Shown: positions 54,041-63,656 of the stretch, piece after piece | Position numbering within the stretch: position 1 is the stretch's first letter | Layout of the letters: each line of letters starts with the position of its first letter | Assembly: GCA_003674045.1 (NCBI GenBank) | Contig: PENC01000010.1 | Coordinates: forward strand, 62,001 to 126,000 | DNA: 64,000 nt | Direction of reading: 5' to 3' | DNA from: Streptomyces griseocarneus | GTDB lineage: Bacteria; Actinomycetota; Actinomycetes; Streptomycetales; Streptomycetaceae | Program-made: the position numbers and the translations under genes | Notes under the pieces: model-generated | Told to the model about the DNA's origin: nothing | The model's input: the letters and a program-made list of their open reading frames with translations, nothing else | The model's database searches: none

Positions 54041-54174
54041 CGAGGGGCTGTTGCGGGTGGTGACGGTGAGGCGCTGTCAGTGGGGGCTGGCACAATCCGG
54101 GGTGTGGTGACGACCGGATCGGCCGGTCTGTACCGAGGCAGCGGAACGGCGGAAGGCGAGAGGGGCAGGGCGGT

Positions 54175-55068
54175 ATGAGCGAGCGGGACGCATGGCGATG
54201 TGCCGGGCTGCTCTGGAGCGCGGCCGGGCCGTCGCTGGCCTGGCGGCATCCCGCGCACGGGGAGCGGTCGTCCCCCTTGCCGCCGGGGCGGCAGCTCGCC
54301 TTCACGACCGGCGACGCGCGACGCTGCGTGGGCGTCCGCCGAGGCGGTCGGCTGACCCTGTGTCCGACGGACGAGGAGGTTCCCGCCGCGGCAGTCTCCG
54401 CGCAGTGTCCGGAGTGCGCGCGGCTGGACCGGCAGCATTCGGTGGCCGCCGACACCGCCACCGACGACCCGCGCCCGTACGACGTCTACCTGGCGTGGTT
54501 CGGGCCCGGCCTGATCAAGGTCGGCATCACGGCAGCCGAACGCGAGGGCGTCCGGCTGCTCGAACAGGCCGCCCTGTCCTCCGCGCTGCTCGGCCGGGGC
54601 CCGCTGATGGCCGCCCGACGGGCGGAAGCCGTGCTCGGCGCGGCGCTCGCCGTCCCGGACCGCTTCCCGTACGCGGCCAAGCGTGCCGCCCGTCACCCCA
54701 TGCCGTCACAGGAGCGGCGGGCCGCGGAACTCGCGGAGCTGCACGCGCGGGCCCGCGCGCTCGGCACGCTCCCGGAGTCGCTGGCCATACGCCCCTTCGC
54801 GCCGGTGCACCACGACGCGGCCTTCCACCTCGACCGGATCGGACGGAGCCACGGCCTGGCCGAACCGGCCCCCGGGCGCACGATATCGGGCACCGTCACC
54901 GCCGTGGCCGGACCGGATGTGTACCTGGACCTGCCCGGCGGACGCCTCCTGCTCGTCGACGCGCGGCGGCTCGCGGGCTGGCCGCTCCTGGCGGCCGCAC
55001 CGGAGGCGGGGACGACGGTGACCATACGCATGCCGGAACCGGCGGGGCGGCCGGAAGCACTGTTCTGA
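54175..55068 (+). CDS. DUF2797 domain-containing protein
   Basis: 297 residues. Two cysteine pairs typical of the family: RRCVGVRRGGRLTLCP (about 50-63) and QCPECARLD (about 80-88), probably a zinc site; then YDVYLAWFGPGLIKVGITAAEREGVRLLEQAA, a GIY-YIG-like segment (YLAWF...KVGIT). The C-terminal part is a small beta domain (GRTISGTVTAVAGPDVYLDLPGGRLLLVDARRLAGWPL). Function unknown, possibly nucleic-acid binding. ATG 54175 with GAGGGGCAGGGCGG upstream. Alone after the MFS gene. Confidence 0.82.
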   Translation: MSERDAWRCAGLLWSAAGPSLAWRHPAHGERSSPLPPGRQLAFTTGDARRCVGVRRGGRLTLCPTDEEVPAAAVSAQCPECARLDRQHSVAADTATDDPRPYDVYLAWFGPGLIKVGITAAEREGVRLLEQAALSSALLGRGPLMAARRAEAVLGAALAVPDRFPYAAKRAARHPMPSQERRAAELAELHARARALGTLPESLAIRPFAPVHHDAAFHLDRIGRSHGLAEPAPGRTISGTVTAVAGPDVYLDLPGGRLLLVDARRLAGWPLLAAAPEAGTTVTIRMPEPAGRPEALF

Positions 55069-55209
55069 GCCGCGGCGCCTGCCCGGTGAACCCCGCGGGG
55101 GAGTATGCCCCGCCTCGCGCGTACTCCCCGCGTGGCAGACCGGGTGCCGCGCGCCGTACGACGGCCACGGCAGCACGTGCGGTGCCTGCCGGACCGGTCG
55201 CCCCGCCGC

Positions 55210-55803
55210 TCAGCCGGGCACGGCGGAGCGGACAGGGGAGCGGTCGCGCAGGGGCGTCGGGTGGACGGCCACCAGGGATTCGTCGAAGGCCGGTTCCGGT
55301 AGTACGGGTTCCTGTAGTGCCGATTCCTGGAGGGAGGGGATCACGAGCGCGGGCTCCCCGATGGCGATCGCCTCGCTGTCGGCCCGGACCGGCGAGGTCG
55401 CCGCCGTACCGGGCACCGGCAGTGTGAACCAGACGACCTTGCCGCCGTCGTGACGTTCCTGCACACCCCAGCGCGCGCTGACCGCGGCGACCAGCGCCAG
55501 CCCGCGGCCGTGCGTGCCGGCGGGGTCCGCGCTGCCGACCCGGGGCAGCCGGGGGTCGTGGTCCCGTACCGAGACGGTGAGCTGGTCCAGTACGAGGTCG
55601 ATCTCGACCGTGCAGCGCTTGTCCGGTTCCGCGTGCTGGTGGACATTGGTGAGCAGTTCGGTCACGCCGAGCGCGGCCGGGTCGATGAGCTGGTCGAGAT
55701 GCCAGTAGCGCAACTGCGCAGATACGATTCTGCGGACCTGTCCGATCCGCGGTGGGAGAGCCTGGAGCTCTACGGTGCAGTGCTTGTTCGGTCGGCTGAT
55801 CAC
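55210..55803 (-). CDS. HATPase-only regulator (RsbW/anti-sigma kinase-like)
   Basis: 197 residues. Single GHKL ATPase domain: LQALPPRIGQVRRIVSAQLRYW, N-box LGVTELLTNVHQHAEPDK (Glu, Asn, His about 47-60), G1-like VRDHDPRLPRV, G2 GTHGRGLALVAAVSARWGV and GGKVVWFTLPVP. The C-terminus (about 140-197) is a Glu/Pro/Leu-rich tail. Streptomyces carry dozens of these, thought to act as anti-sigma or kinase switches with unknown partners. GTG 55801-55803 (VISRPNKHCTVEL) with AGGGAG upstream fits homologues; ATG 55932 gives a longer form. Confidence 0.85.
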   Translation of the reverse strand: MISRPNKHCTVELQALPPRIGQVRRIVSAQLRYWHLDQLIDPAALGVTELLTNVHQHAEPDKRCTVEIDLVLDQLTVSVRDHDPRLPRVGSADPAGTHGRGLALVAAVSARWGVQERHDGGKVVWFTLPVPGTAATSPVRADSEAIAIGEPALVIPSLQESALQEPVLPEPAFDESLVAVHPTPLRDRSPVRSAVPG

Positions 55804-56015
55804 GGCTGCGACTCCCTGAAGAAGTAGGGCTAGCCTGATGCAGACAGGCGTGCGGACGAGCACTTCCGGCACGCGCTGGGGTGCCGGACCGGCGGGGGCG
55901 GCCACCGGCCCGATCGGCGGCTGAGGATCCATAGCGTAACCGGCGATCGACCCTCAGTGATGCTGGTATGCATCAAGCGTCGATCCCGGTGGGCACGCGC
56001 GCAACTCGTGCGCCA

Positions 56016-56360
56016 TCAGCCCCTGGTGCCGCCGTCACGCGCCGAGCGCACCGCCTCCAGGAAGCGCTGGACCGCCGAGGTGCCCGACTCCTCGGCGCCG
56101 CCTTCCCCGGGGCTCAGCGTCAGCACGTAGCGCGTCCCGTTCACCCGCGCCCGCGCCCGGTCGCGCGAGGCGAACCAGGGCCGGTCCGCCCGGACCGAAT
56201 CCACGGGTGCGCTGTCGATCTCCCTGCCGTAGCTCGTCAACAGTGCGAGCCTGCCGTCCTTGATCTTCACTTGACCGGCCCGGGTGAGCGAGCGCAGGGA
56301 CCGTTCGATCCGCACCCCGGTCGCGTTGAACTCCGGCTCCTTGAAGTCCGGCTCCGCCAC
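56016..56360 (-). CDS. Small conserved hypothetical protein
   Basis: 114 residues. Starts MAEPDFKEPEFNATGVRIERSLRSLTRAGQVKIKDGRLALLTSYGREIDSAPV, with a central RADRPWFASRDRARARVNGTRYVLTLSPGEGG. The alternating strands and lack of hydrophobic segments suggest a small beta-rich (PH-like) soluble protein. No family is named with confidence. The GTG start has GGGAGGCGG upstream and lies 135 bp from the divergent cysteine-synthase-like gene. Confidence 0.75.
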   Translation of the reverse strand: MAEPDFKEPEFNATGVRIERSLRSLTRAGQVKIKDGRLALLTSYGREIDSAPVDSVRADRPWFASRDRARARVNGTRYVLTLSPGEGGAEESGTSAVQRFLEAVRSARDGGTRG

Positions 56361-56494
56361 GGCAACCGCCTCCCGGCTGAATCGTGTGCCTGGTGCGCAG
56401 TCTGCCTGTGAGGCGGCTCACGCACCAGTGCCCATTTATGATCGAAACGTCCGAGTGCTCCGCATGGGCCCGGATGAGCCGCGGGAGGAGCGCC

Positions 56495-57676
56495 GTGAAC
56501 AGCACCGTGCGACCGGGGGCGAACGACGCGGCGGGCCCCGGTTCCGGTGGCTCCGCCGTCCCCACCCTCGACGTGGACCGCAGCGACCCCGCCCACCGGG
56601 CCTGGCTCAACGAGGCCGTCCGCAAGGTCCAGGCCGACGCGAACCGTTCGGCCGACACCCACCTGCTGCGCTTCCCCCTGCCCTCCGAATGGGGGATCGA
56701 CCTCTATCTCAAGGACGAATCCACCCATCCCACCGGCAGTCTGAAGCACCGGCTGGCCCGCTCCCTCTTCCTGTACGGGCTGTGCAATGGCTGGATCCGA
56801 CCCGAAGCCCCCGTCGTCGAGGCGTCCAGCGGTTCCACGGCCGTCTCCGAGGCGTACTTCGCCTCGCTCATCGGCGTGCCCTTCGTCGCCGTCATGCCGC
56901 GCACCACCAGCCGCGAGAAGTGCAGGCTGATCGAGTTCCACGGCGCGCGCTGCCACTTCGTGGACGACCCGCGCACGATGTACGCGGAGGCCGCCGCGCT
57001 CGCCGAACGGACCGGCGGCCACTACATGGACCAGTTCACCTACGCCGAACGGGCCACCGACTGGCGCGGCAACAACAACATCGCGGAGTCGATCTACAGT
57101 CAGCTCCGCCTCGAACGCCACCCCGTGCCCGCCTGGATCGTGGCCACCGCGGGCACCGGCGGCACCTCCGCGACCATCGCCCGCTATGTGCGCTACATGC
57201 AGCACGGCACCCACATCTGTGTCGCCGACCCCGAGAACTCCTGCTTCTTCGACGGCTGGAAGGACCACGACGCCCACGCCACCAGCGAGCGCGGCTCCCG
57301 TATCGAGGGCATCGGCAGGCCCCGCATGGAACCGAGCTTCGTGGCCGGCGCCATCGACCGGATGATGAAGGTCCCCGACGCGGCGAGCGTCGCGTCCGTC
57401 CGGGCCCTGGACCGCGTCATCGGACGCAAGGCGGGCGGCTCGACCGGCACCGGCCTGTGGAGCGCGCTCAGGATCGTCGCGGAGATGGCCGACCAGGGGC
57501 GGCCGGGCAGCGTCGTCACGCTCATCTGCGACCCCGGCGAGCGCTACCTCGACAAGTACTACTCCGACACATGGGTCGCCGAACAGGGGCTCGACATCAC
57601 GCCCTACGCACGGGTGATCGACACCTTCCTGGCGACGGGCCGCTGGGAGGAACGAGGCCCGTCGCCCGCGGGGTGA
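56495..57676 (+). CDS. PLP-dependent cysteine synthase family protein
   Basis: 393 residues, fold type II. The Schiff-base Lys lies in DESTHPTGSLKHRLARSLF (about 84), the PLP phosphate/asparagine loop in VVEASSGSTAVSEAYFASLIG, FVAVMPRTTSREKCRLIEFHGA and the Gly-rich phosphate clamp ATAGTGGTSATIARYVRY. Family members make or break cysteine or cystathionine-type compounds; substrate preference is open. The GTG start has GGGAGGAG upstream; a longer frame from 56384 is rejected. Confidence 0.88.
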   Translation: MNSTVRPGANDAAGPGSGGSAVPTLDVDRSDPAHRAWLNEAVRKVQADANRSADTHLLRFPLPSEWGIDLYLKDESTHPTGSLKHRLARSLFLYGLCNGWIRPEAPVVEASSGSTAVSEAYFASLIGVPFVAVMPRTTSREKCRLIEFHGARCHFVDDPRTMYAEAAALAERTGGHYMDQFTYAERATDWRGNNNIAESIYSQLRLERHPVPAWIVATAGTGGTSATIARYVRYMQHGTHICVADPENSCFFDGWKDHDAHATSERGSRIEGIGRPRMEPSFVAGAIDRMMKVPDAASVASVRALDRVIGRKAGGSTGTGLWSALRIVAEMADQGRPGSVVTLICDPGERYLDKYYSDTWVAEQGLDITPYARVIDTFLATGRWEERGPSPAG

Positions 57677-57739
57677 GACAGGGCCCCCTCGCGTACGACC
57701 GGCCCCAGCGGGCCGCCGCCCGCACGCCCCCGACAGGGC

Positions 57740-58234
57740 CTAGCTTCCGCCGCCCCGCATCGCGGCGATGCGCCGGTCCAGGCTGCGCGTCGCGTCACGG
57801 AACGCGTGCCGCATCCCCGGCCTGCCCACGGCCAGCAGCAACCGCACCGGCACGAGGGCGTCCGCCGCCACGCTCCAGCGGACCACCGTCCCCGTGCCCG
57901 CCGGAAGCAGCTGCCACTCCTCCACCAGAGCACGCACACCGGGCGCGTTCGTCACGTCGACGCGGTACGCGTAGCGCTGGGACGGCTCCTCCGCCAGGAT
58001 CGTCTCCAGGAAACGTATGCCGCCCCGCAGCCGGATCTCCCGGCGCCTGCGCCCCTCGCTCTCCAGCGGCCGGGCCAGCGACACGGCCCGGAACCACCGC
58101 GCCCATCCGGGCACGTCCTCGGCGAGCGCCGCGTAGACCTCGGCGGGCGACGCCGACACATGCGCCGCGAACACCAGCCGCGACGGCGCCACCGCCACGA
58201 AGTCGAGCCCCACAGGGCGGAGTCTGCGCGCCAT
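57740..58234 (-). CDS. SRPBCC (polyketide cyclase/dehydrase-like) protein
   Basis: 164 residues with the helix-grip fold: LVFAAHVSASPAEVYAALAEDVPGWARWFRAVSLARPL, GIRFLETILAEEPSQRYAYRV, VEEWQLLPAGTGTVVRWSVAA and the long C-terminal helix MRHAFRDATRSLDRRIAAM. Such proteins bind hydrophobic ligands; the role is unknown. ATG 58232-58234, with a weak ribosome-binding site. Confidence 0.82.
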   Translation of the reverse strand: MARRLRPVGLDFVAVAPSRLVFAAHVSASPAEVYAALAEDVPGWARWFRAVSLARPLESEGRRRREIRLRGGIRFLETILAEEPSQRYAYRVDVTNAPGVRALVEEWQLLPAGTGTVVRWSVAADALVPVRLLLAVGRPGMRHAFRDATRSLDRRIAAMRGGGS

Positions 58235-58347
58235 CGGAAATGCACCCCATCGGATCGACCGGTCTGCCGCGCCGCACACCCTAACCCCGACCGGGACCGG
58301 TTGTCTGCGCCGCCGCCGACGGGCGACGGCAGGCGCAGGCCCGTTCC

Positions 58348-59196
58348 TCAGCCTCCGGGACCGCCGCCCGCCGAGCCCTCCGCCACCACCAGCTCCGGCA
58401 GCAGCTCCGCGATCTCGCGGCGCGCCTCGGCAGGCAGCCCCTGATCCGTGACCAGCGCGTCCACCTCGCCCAGCGACGCGAACGAACTCAGCCCCACCGT
58501 CCCCCACTTGGTATGGTCCGCCACCACCACGACCCGCCGCGCCGACCGCACGAAATGCCGGTTCGTCTCCGCCTCCGCGAGGTTCGGCGTCGACAGACCC
58601 GCCTCCACGGATATGCCGTGCACCCCGATGAACAGCACGTCGAAGTGCAGCGCCCGGATCGCCGCGTCCGCCACCGGCCCCACCAGTGTGTCCGAGGCGG
58701 TCCGCACCCCGCCCGTCAGCACCACCGTCGCCGCGCCCGGACGCGGCGACGGGCCCACGGCCGTCATCGTGCGCTGAGCGCTGTGGAACACGTCGGCGGC
58801 CCGCACCGAGTTCGTGACCACCGTCAGATCGGGGACGTCCACCAGCTGCTGCGCCAGCGCGTACACCGTCGTCCCCCCGGCGAGGGCGATCGCGCTGCCC
58901 TGCGCGGCCATCTTCGCGGCGGCCCGCGCGATGTCCTCCTTCGCGATCAGCTCGAGCTCCGACTTCGCCTCGAAACCCGGCTCGTGCGCCGTGGCCTCGG
59001 CCACCGGCACCGCGCCCCCGTGCACCTTCTCCACGGCACCCAGGCGGGCCAGCGCGTCCAGATCACGACGGACCGTCATGTCCGAGACCTTGAGTTTCCG
59101 CGTCAGTTCATTGACCCGCACACCGCCGCGCCGCCGCACCTCGTCGAGGATCAGGGCACGCCGCTGCTCCGCCAGGAGATTCTGGTTGTCGCCCAC
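58348..59196 (-). CDS. DeoR/GlpR-family transcriptional regulator
   Basis: 282 residues. HTH: RGGVRVNELTRKLKVSDMTVRRDLDALARLGAVEKVHGGAVP (about 23-64). Effector domain of the isomerase-like fold: IALAGGTTVYALAQQLVDVPDLTVVTNSVRAADV, VVLTGGVRTASDTLVGP, FDVLFIGVHGISVEAGLSTPNLAEAETNRHFVRSARRVVVVADHTKWG. It responds to a phosphorylated sugar. No sugar operon adjoins it, so its targets are elsewhere or it is autoregulatory. Confidence 0.92.
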   Translation of the reverse strand: MGDNQNLLAEQRRALILDEVRRRGGVRVNELTRKLKVSDMTVRRDLDALARLGAVEKVHGGAVPVAEATAHEPGFEAKSELELIAKEDIARAAAKMAAQGSAIALAGGTTVYALAQQLVDVPDLTVVTNSVRAADVFHSAQRTMTAVGPSPRPGAATVVLTGGVRTASDTLVGPVADAAIRALHFDVLFIGVHGISVEAGLSTPNLAEAETNRHFVRSARRVVVVADHTKWGTVGLSSFASLGEVDALVTDQGLPAEARREIAELLPELVVAEGSAGGGPGG

Positions 59197-59344
59197 CGGC
59201 CGGTCCTCCGCTCAGCCACCGCCGACTGTGTGCGTTCATCCTCCCACGCACCTGCGACATCGCCCGTGCCGCACACCGGCCAACAACACCGCACACGACT
59301 GCCGCCGCGCGCCCACGACGACGCCGCACACCGGACGGGCACGG

Positions 59345-61777
59345 TCACGGCAGCGCGGGCAGGTCCTCCGGGTACAGCAACGTCAGCTCGTCGGTGCTCG
59401 GGGCGGACAGCTGCGCCACCCGCCCCGCGTGCCGCTCCACCATCGCCTCGAAGGTCTGCCGTGCCGTACGGCCGTTGCCGAACGCGGGTCCCTTCGGGAT
59501 CGCCGTGAAATACCCCAGCAGTGCCTCGGTCGCCCCCGCGCCCAGCCGGTACTCGTGCTCCTCCGCCTGCTGCTCCACGATGCGCAGCAACTCCTCCGGC
59601 GCGTAGTCGCCGAAGGTGATGGTGCGTGAGAAGCGCGAGGCCACCCCCGGATTGACGGTCAGGAACCGCTGCATCTCCGCCGTGTACCCCGCGACGATCA
59701 CCACCACGGCGTCCCGGTGGTCCTCCATCAGCTTCACCAGGGTGTCGATCGCCTCGCGCCCGAAGTCCCGCCCCGAGTCCTCCGGGCACAGCGCGTACGC
59801 CTCGTCGATGAACAGCACCCCGCCGCGGGCCCGGTCGAACGCCTCCTGCGTGCGAATGGCCGTGGAGCCGATGTGCTCGCCCACCAGGTCCACCCTGGAC
59901 ACCTCCACCAGGTGGCCGCGCTCCAGCACCCCGAGCGAGGCGAGGATCTCGCCGTAGAGCCGGGCCACCGTGGTCTTGCCCGTGCCGGGGGAGCCGGTGA
60001 ACACCAGATGGCGCCGTACGGAGGCCGCCTTCAGCCCCGCCTCCTGCCGCCGCCGCCCCACCTCGATCATGTCCGTGAGCGCCCGCACCTCGCGCTTGAC
60101 GCTCTCCAGGCCCACCAGGGCGTCGAGTTCGCCGAGCACGGTCGTCGAGGGACGGCCGTCCCCCTTGGGCACGGGGGCATCGCCCTCCGGCGCCCGCTGC
60201 ACGGGCACCGCCACGGACGGCACCGACAGCAGCGGAGCCGTCCGCTCCACGACGGGCACACCCGTCCGCTTCGGCCCCGCGTGGGACACGCCGTACGTGT
60301 ACGCCGTGCTCTCGTCGCTCGTGCAGTCCTCGCTGACCGTGCCGTCCTCGGCGAACTCGTAGCCGCCGCGCGCGCACCGCTCCGTACGGCAGCGCGTCAG
60401 CGTCGTACGGCAGCCGTCGATGACGTGGAAGCCGTAGCCGCTGCTGCCCGTCACCCGGCAGTCGTGGAACGAGCCGCGGCCCCCGGCCGACACATAGAAG
60501 CCCGCCTCCACCGGCGAACTCACCGTGCACCGCTCGATGACGGGATCGGCTCCCTTGGTGACGATGACCCCTGTCGCCGTGGCGTCGATGGTGCACCCGG
60601 CCAGCGAACCGCCGCTCCCGTGGTCACGGAACCAGGCGCCCGTGGCCGCGGCCCGGATACGGCAGTCCTCCAGCACCGCCGTCGCCCCGTCGCTCACCGA
60701 CACGGCGGTGTTGCGCACCTGCGCGAGGTCGCTGTCCACGACCTCCGCCCGTGAACCGCGGTCCAGCACGAACAGAGCATCCGGCACATCACGCACGCGG
60801 CAGGAACCGAGGACCGCCGTCGCCCCGTCGCTCACCCACACCGCCGGGTAGTCGCCCGTGCTGTCGTGGAACTCGCACCGGTCCGCGTCCACCCGCGTGC
60901 CCGGGTCCCACACGGACAGGCCGTTGCGGCCGAAGCGGCGCACCGCCGTCCGCGTCATCGACAGCACCGAACGCGACCGCAGGTCCACGCCGTTCTCCGG
61001 CACGTCGTGGATGTCACAGTCCGTCAGGGTCAGCACGGCATCGGTGTCCAGCGTCACGCCGTCACCGGACGTGCGGTGCACCTGGCAGTCGGAGAGGAAA
61101 CCCGCGGCCCGCGAGGCCACCTGCACACCCGCGCCCCGGATCTCGTACACCTCGCAGCCGATCGCCTCCAGGGCGGTGCCCTCGCCGGACAGCGCAAGAC
61201 CGGCGCCGGACGCGTGGTGCACCCGGCAGCGCTCCAGCCGCGGGCGGGCGCCGCCGCTCGCCACGACGCCCGACTGCCCGGCCGCCACGACCTCGCACTC
61301 CTCGAAGAGGCCCGTCGCGCCCTCCAGCACGCTGATGCCCACCCCGCCGGGATTGTCGACCGCGCAGTGACGCACCGTCGGCCGCGCGCCGCCGCGCACC
61401 TCGATGCCCACCGACGAGCGGGTCGTGATCCGCAGGTCCGCCAGCTCCGGCGCGCCGTCCTCGACCAGCAGCGCGGGCGCGGCCGCGTCGTGCCCCTCGA
61501 TGTGCAGGTCCAGCAGGGACGCGGACGCCCGGACGGTCAGGGCGACGCCTTCGGTCGGCGCGATCCGCACCGCCGCCCCGTGCGGTCCCTCGCTGCCGCG
61601 CAGCGTGATCGCGCGGGTGACGACCAGGTTCTCCCGGTACGTACCCGGGGCGACCGACAGCACGTCACCGTCGGTGGCGGCCTCCAGGGCCGATGCGAGG
61701 GAGTCGTATTCGCCGGTGCGCCGCCGCCACCGCGACGTACCGGAGTGCGTCACCTGGACCACCGAGCCGTGTGCCAT
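59345..61777 (-). CDS. Beta-helix repeat protein fused to an AAA ATPase (CbbX/SpoVK/EccA-like)
   Basis: 810 residues. Residues about 20-490 form a right-handed parallel beta-helix with roughly 18 turns of the CxVxxxxxxGVxVxxGAxPxLExC kind. A Pro-rich linker (500-545) follows. The C-terminal AAA domain (547-800) has Walker A GSPGTGKT (595-602), Walker B VLFIDEAYAL (654-663) and an arginine-finger region SRFSRT (714-719), matching the CbxX/EccA type. No signal peptide or membrane helix: a cytoplasmic ring ATPase with a large surface domain, perhaps for protein binding. The partner is unknown. Start ATG 61775-61777. Confidence 0.88.
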   Translation of the reverse strand: MAHGSVVQVTHSGTSRWRRRTGEYDSLASALEAATDGDVLSVAPGTYRENLVVTRAITLRGSEGPHGAAVRIAPTEGVALTVRASASLLDLHIEGHDAAAPALLVEDGAPELADLRITTRSSVGIEVRGGARPTVRHCAVDNPGGVGISVLEGATGLFEECEVVAAGQSGVVASGGARPRLERCRVHHASGAGLALSGEGTALEAIGCEVYEIRGAGVQVASRAAGFLSDCQVHRTSGDGVTLDTDAVLTLTDCDIHDVPENGVDLRSRSVLSMTRTAVRRFGRNGLSVWDPGTRVDADRCEFHDSTGDYPAVWVSDGATAVLGSCRVRDVPDALFVLDRGSRAEVVDSDLAQVRNTAVSVSDGATAVLEDCRIRAAATGAWFRDHGSGGSLAGCTIDATATGVIVTKGADPVIERCTVSSPVEAGFYVSAGGRGSFHDCRVTGSSGYGFHVIDGCRTTLTRCRTERCARGGYEFAEDGTVSEDCTSDESTAYTYGVSHAGPKRTGVPVVERTAPLLSVPSVAVPVQRAPEGDAPVPKGDGRPSTTVLGELDALVGLESVKREVRALTDMIEVGRRRQEAGLKAASVRRHLVFTGSPGTGKTTVARLYGEILASLGVLERGHLVEVSRVDLVGEHIGSTAIRTQEAFDRARGGVLFIDEAYALCPEDSGRDFGREAIDTLVKLMEDHRDAVVVIVAGYTAEMQRFLTVNPGVASRFSRTITFGDYAPEELLRIVEQQAEEHEYRLGAGATEALLGYFTAIPKGPAFGNGRTARQTFEAMVERHAGRVAQLSAPSTDELTLLYPEDLPALP

Positions 61778-61875
61778 TGCGCTGCTGAGCCCCCACCTCG
61801 TGTGCTGCGTTCACCCCGGACGGATGCGTACCGGCCGGACCACCGTAGCGCGCGCGGGCCACGGGAGTTGACCGG

Positions 61876-62481
61876 TCAGCTCCCCGCGCCCGCCCGGCCC
61901 CAGGTGTGCCCGGCCTGTTCCCACGCCCGGTCCCACTGGGTGTACCGCCGCTGCACGAGCCGCCATACGACCAGCCTCCGGGCACCCTCCACAAGGCCCG
62001 CCGTACCGGCCGCCGCGGCCGCCCCGGCGAGAACCGCGTGCACGGCGGCCGTGTCGTCGTCCATGGGACGGCCGGCGATGCGCCCGTGGTCGTCCGTCCA
62101 CAGCGAGAACCGGCGCCCGACGGGGGTGGGCTGCCGGACGGCGACCACACCGGACAACTGCGCCCTGCTGTCGGGGGCGGCCCAGCGCGCGATCACCCGA
62201 TGGTGGCCTTCACGGCCCGAGGCCGACTCACGGTCGGCCTCCACGGTGCTGACCGGCAGGTTCTGCACGGCCGTGGCCATCACCTGGTGCCGGTGCAACT
62301 GCTGTTCGCGGACCGTCTCCCGCAGCGCCCCATGGGCGAGCGAGCCCGTCACCCAGCCGACGGCCGATCCGGCCAGCAGCATCAGCACCACCGCCACCAG
62401 GCCGACCCAGGCCTCCAGGACATCGGTCCGGCGGCGCAGTGGATTGCTCCGCCATCGACGGGCGAAGGTCGTCACGGGCAC
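61876..62481 (-). CDS. Two-helix membrane protein (Rv1733c-like)
   Basis: 201 residues. After a basic start (FARRWRSNPLRRRTDVLEAW), helix 1 is VGLVAVVLMLLAGSAVGWVTG (about 25-45), an external loop of about 110 residues, and helix 2 VHAVLAGAAAAAGTAGLVEGA (about 150-170), then a Trp-rich tail (WDRAWEQAGHTWG). This layout is that of Rv1733c-family proteins of actinobacteria, function unknown. GTG 62479-62481 with GGAAGGGG upstream; the next in-frame starts upstream lack a site. Its stop is 98 bp from the beta-helix ATPase start, same strand. Confidence 0.78.
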   Translation of the reverse strand: MPVTTFARRWRSNPLRRRTDVLEAWVGLVAVVLMLLAGSAVGWVTGSLAHGALRETVREQQLHRHQVMATAVQNLPVSTVEADRESASGREGHHRVIARWAAPDSRAQLSGVVAVRQPTPVGRRFSLWTDDHGRIAGRPMDDDTAAVHAVLAGAAAAAGTAGLVEGARRLVVWRLVQRRYTQWDRAWEQAGHTWGRAGAGS

Positions 62482-62693
62482 AGCGCTCACCCCCTTCCGC
62501 GTCCGTAAATACCTCACACAGGGCACCGCATGCGGAGGAAGACGACGGAGAGAGCAAAATCACCCCCTCCAGAGGCTCTTCCGGGCGGCACGTTGACGAG
62601 TGGCGGGCGGTGCGCCCCTTGCCGAGGGTGGTTCGGCGGGAACCGGGGAACAGCCGGGTGACAGCTCGGTGCGGGGTTCCCGAGGGGGCCGGC

Positions 62694-63524
62694 TCAGCCG
62701 AGGATCTCGACGTCGTCGCCGACGCGCACCGCCCCGGTGTGCTCGGGAATGAGGTTCGTCCCGAATATCACGCCTTTGCCGATCCGGTGGTGGCGGGCGA
62801 GCGTCCGCAGCGGCTCCTTGCCGCGCTCCGCCGTCCTCTGGTCGGTGGTGGTCACGATGCACCGGGCGCACAATTTGACGGCGCGAAAGGTGACCTCGCC
62901 GATACGGACGCGCCGCCAGTCGTCCTCGGCCCAGGGCGCGGTGTTGTCGACCACCAGGTTCGGCCGGAAGCGGTTCATGGGCAGCGGCCCCTCCTCCGGG
63001 TGGTCGCCCTCGGCGATCAGGTCGTTGAGGGTGCCGAGCGAGGAGAGGGTGGTCACCAGCAGGGGATAGCCGTCGGCGAAGCTGACCGTCTCGCCCTCGT
63101 TCGCGTACTCGCGGTCGATCTGACGGCGCGTGGCCGGGTCGTCCATGTGCAGCAGCCGGGCCGGGCCGCCCAGATATCCGCTCAGCCACGCGTCGGCGTC
63201 GGGGCCCGCGGGGACGCCCTCGACCTTGTCCCGGAACAACTGCACCGTGACCGTGTCCTGTGCGGCGGGATCGGGCACGGCGACGTCCAGCGGCTCCTGC
63301 CCCGGAGCGCTGAGCCGGACACCGCCGCCCGGCAGCGGCCGCGCGGCGGCCAACGCCAGCCGTGCGTCCTGGCGTTGGGTGATCATGTGACCGTCGCCGT
63401 CGGCCAGCATCCACCGGCGGTCTCCGGCGAGCCCCCACGGCTCGACGACCGCCTCGTCGGCAGTGCAGCCGGTCAGCGACTTGACGGGATAGAAGTTGAT
63501 CGCGGTCAGTACTGGCGTGGACAT
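62694..63524 (-). CDS. MOSC-domain molybdenum-sulfur transfer-like protein
   Basis: 276 residues. MOSC_N part (about 5-120): LTAINFYPVKSLTGCTADEAVVEPWGLAGDRRWMLADGDG. MOSC part (about 120-275): PMNRFRPNLVVDNTAPWAEDDW, VKLCARCIVTTTDQRT with the conserved Cys, and LARHHRIGKGVIFGTNLIPEHTG. Related proteins are the mARC/YcbX family, which bind molybdenum cofactor and reduce N-hydroxylated compounds. No redox partner gene is adjacent. ATG 63522-63524. Confidence 0.88.
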   Translation of the reverse strand: MSTPVLTAINFYPVKSLTGCTADEAVVEPWGLAGDRRWMLADGDGHMITQRQDARLALAAARPLPGGGVRLSAPGQEPLDVAVPDPAAQDTVTVQLFRDKVEGVPAGPDADAWLSGYLGGPARLLHMDDPATRRQIDREYANEGETVSFADGYPLLVTTLSSLGTLNDLIAEGDHPEEGPLPMNRFRPNLVVDNTAPWAEDDWRRVRIGEVTFRAVKLCARCIVTTTDQRTAERGKEPLRTLARHHRIGKGVIFGTNLIPEHTGAVRVGDDVEILG

Positions 63525-63656
63525 GAGGTCATCTTGCCACCCGGGCCGGGCGGTTGACCCGGTCCCCGGCCGGTCAACCTGCTCCGATGCCCGCGCTTCG
63601 CCTCCTGGCCGCCTCCGAATCGACGGGACTGCCGCTCCGACGAATCGGAAGTACGG

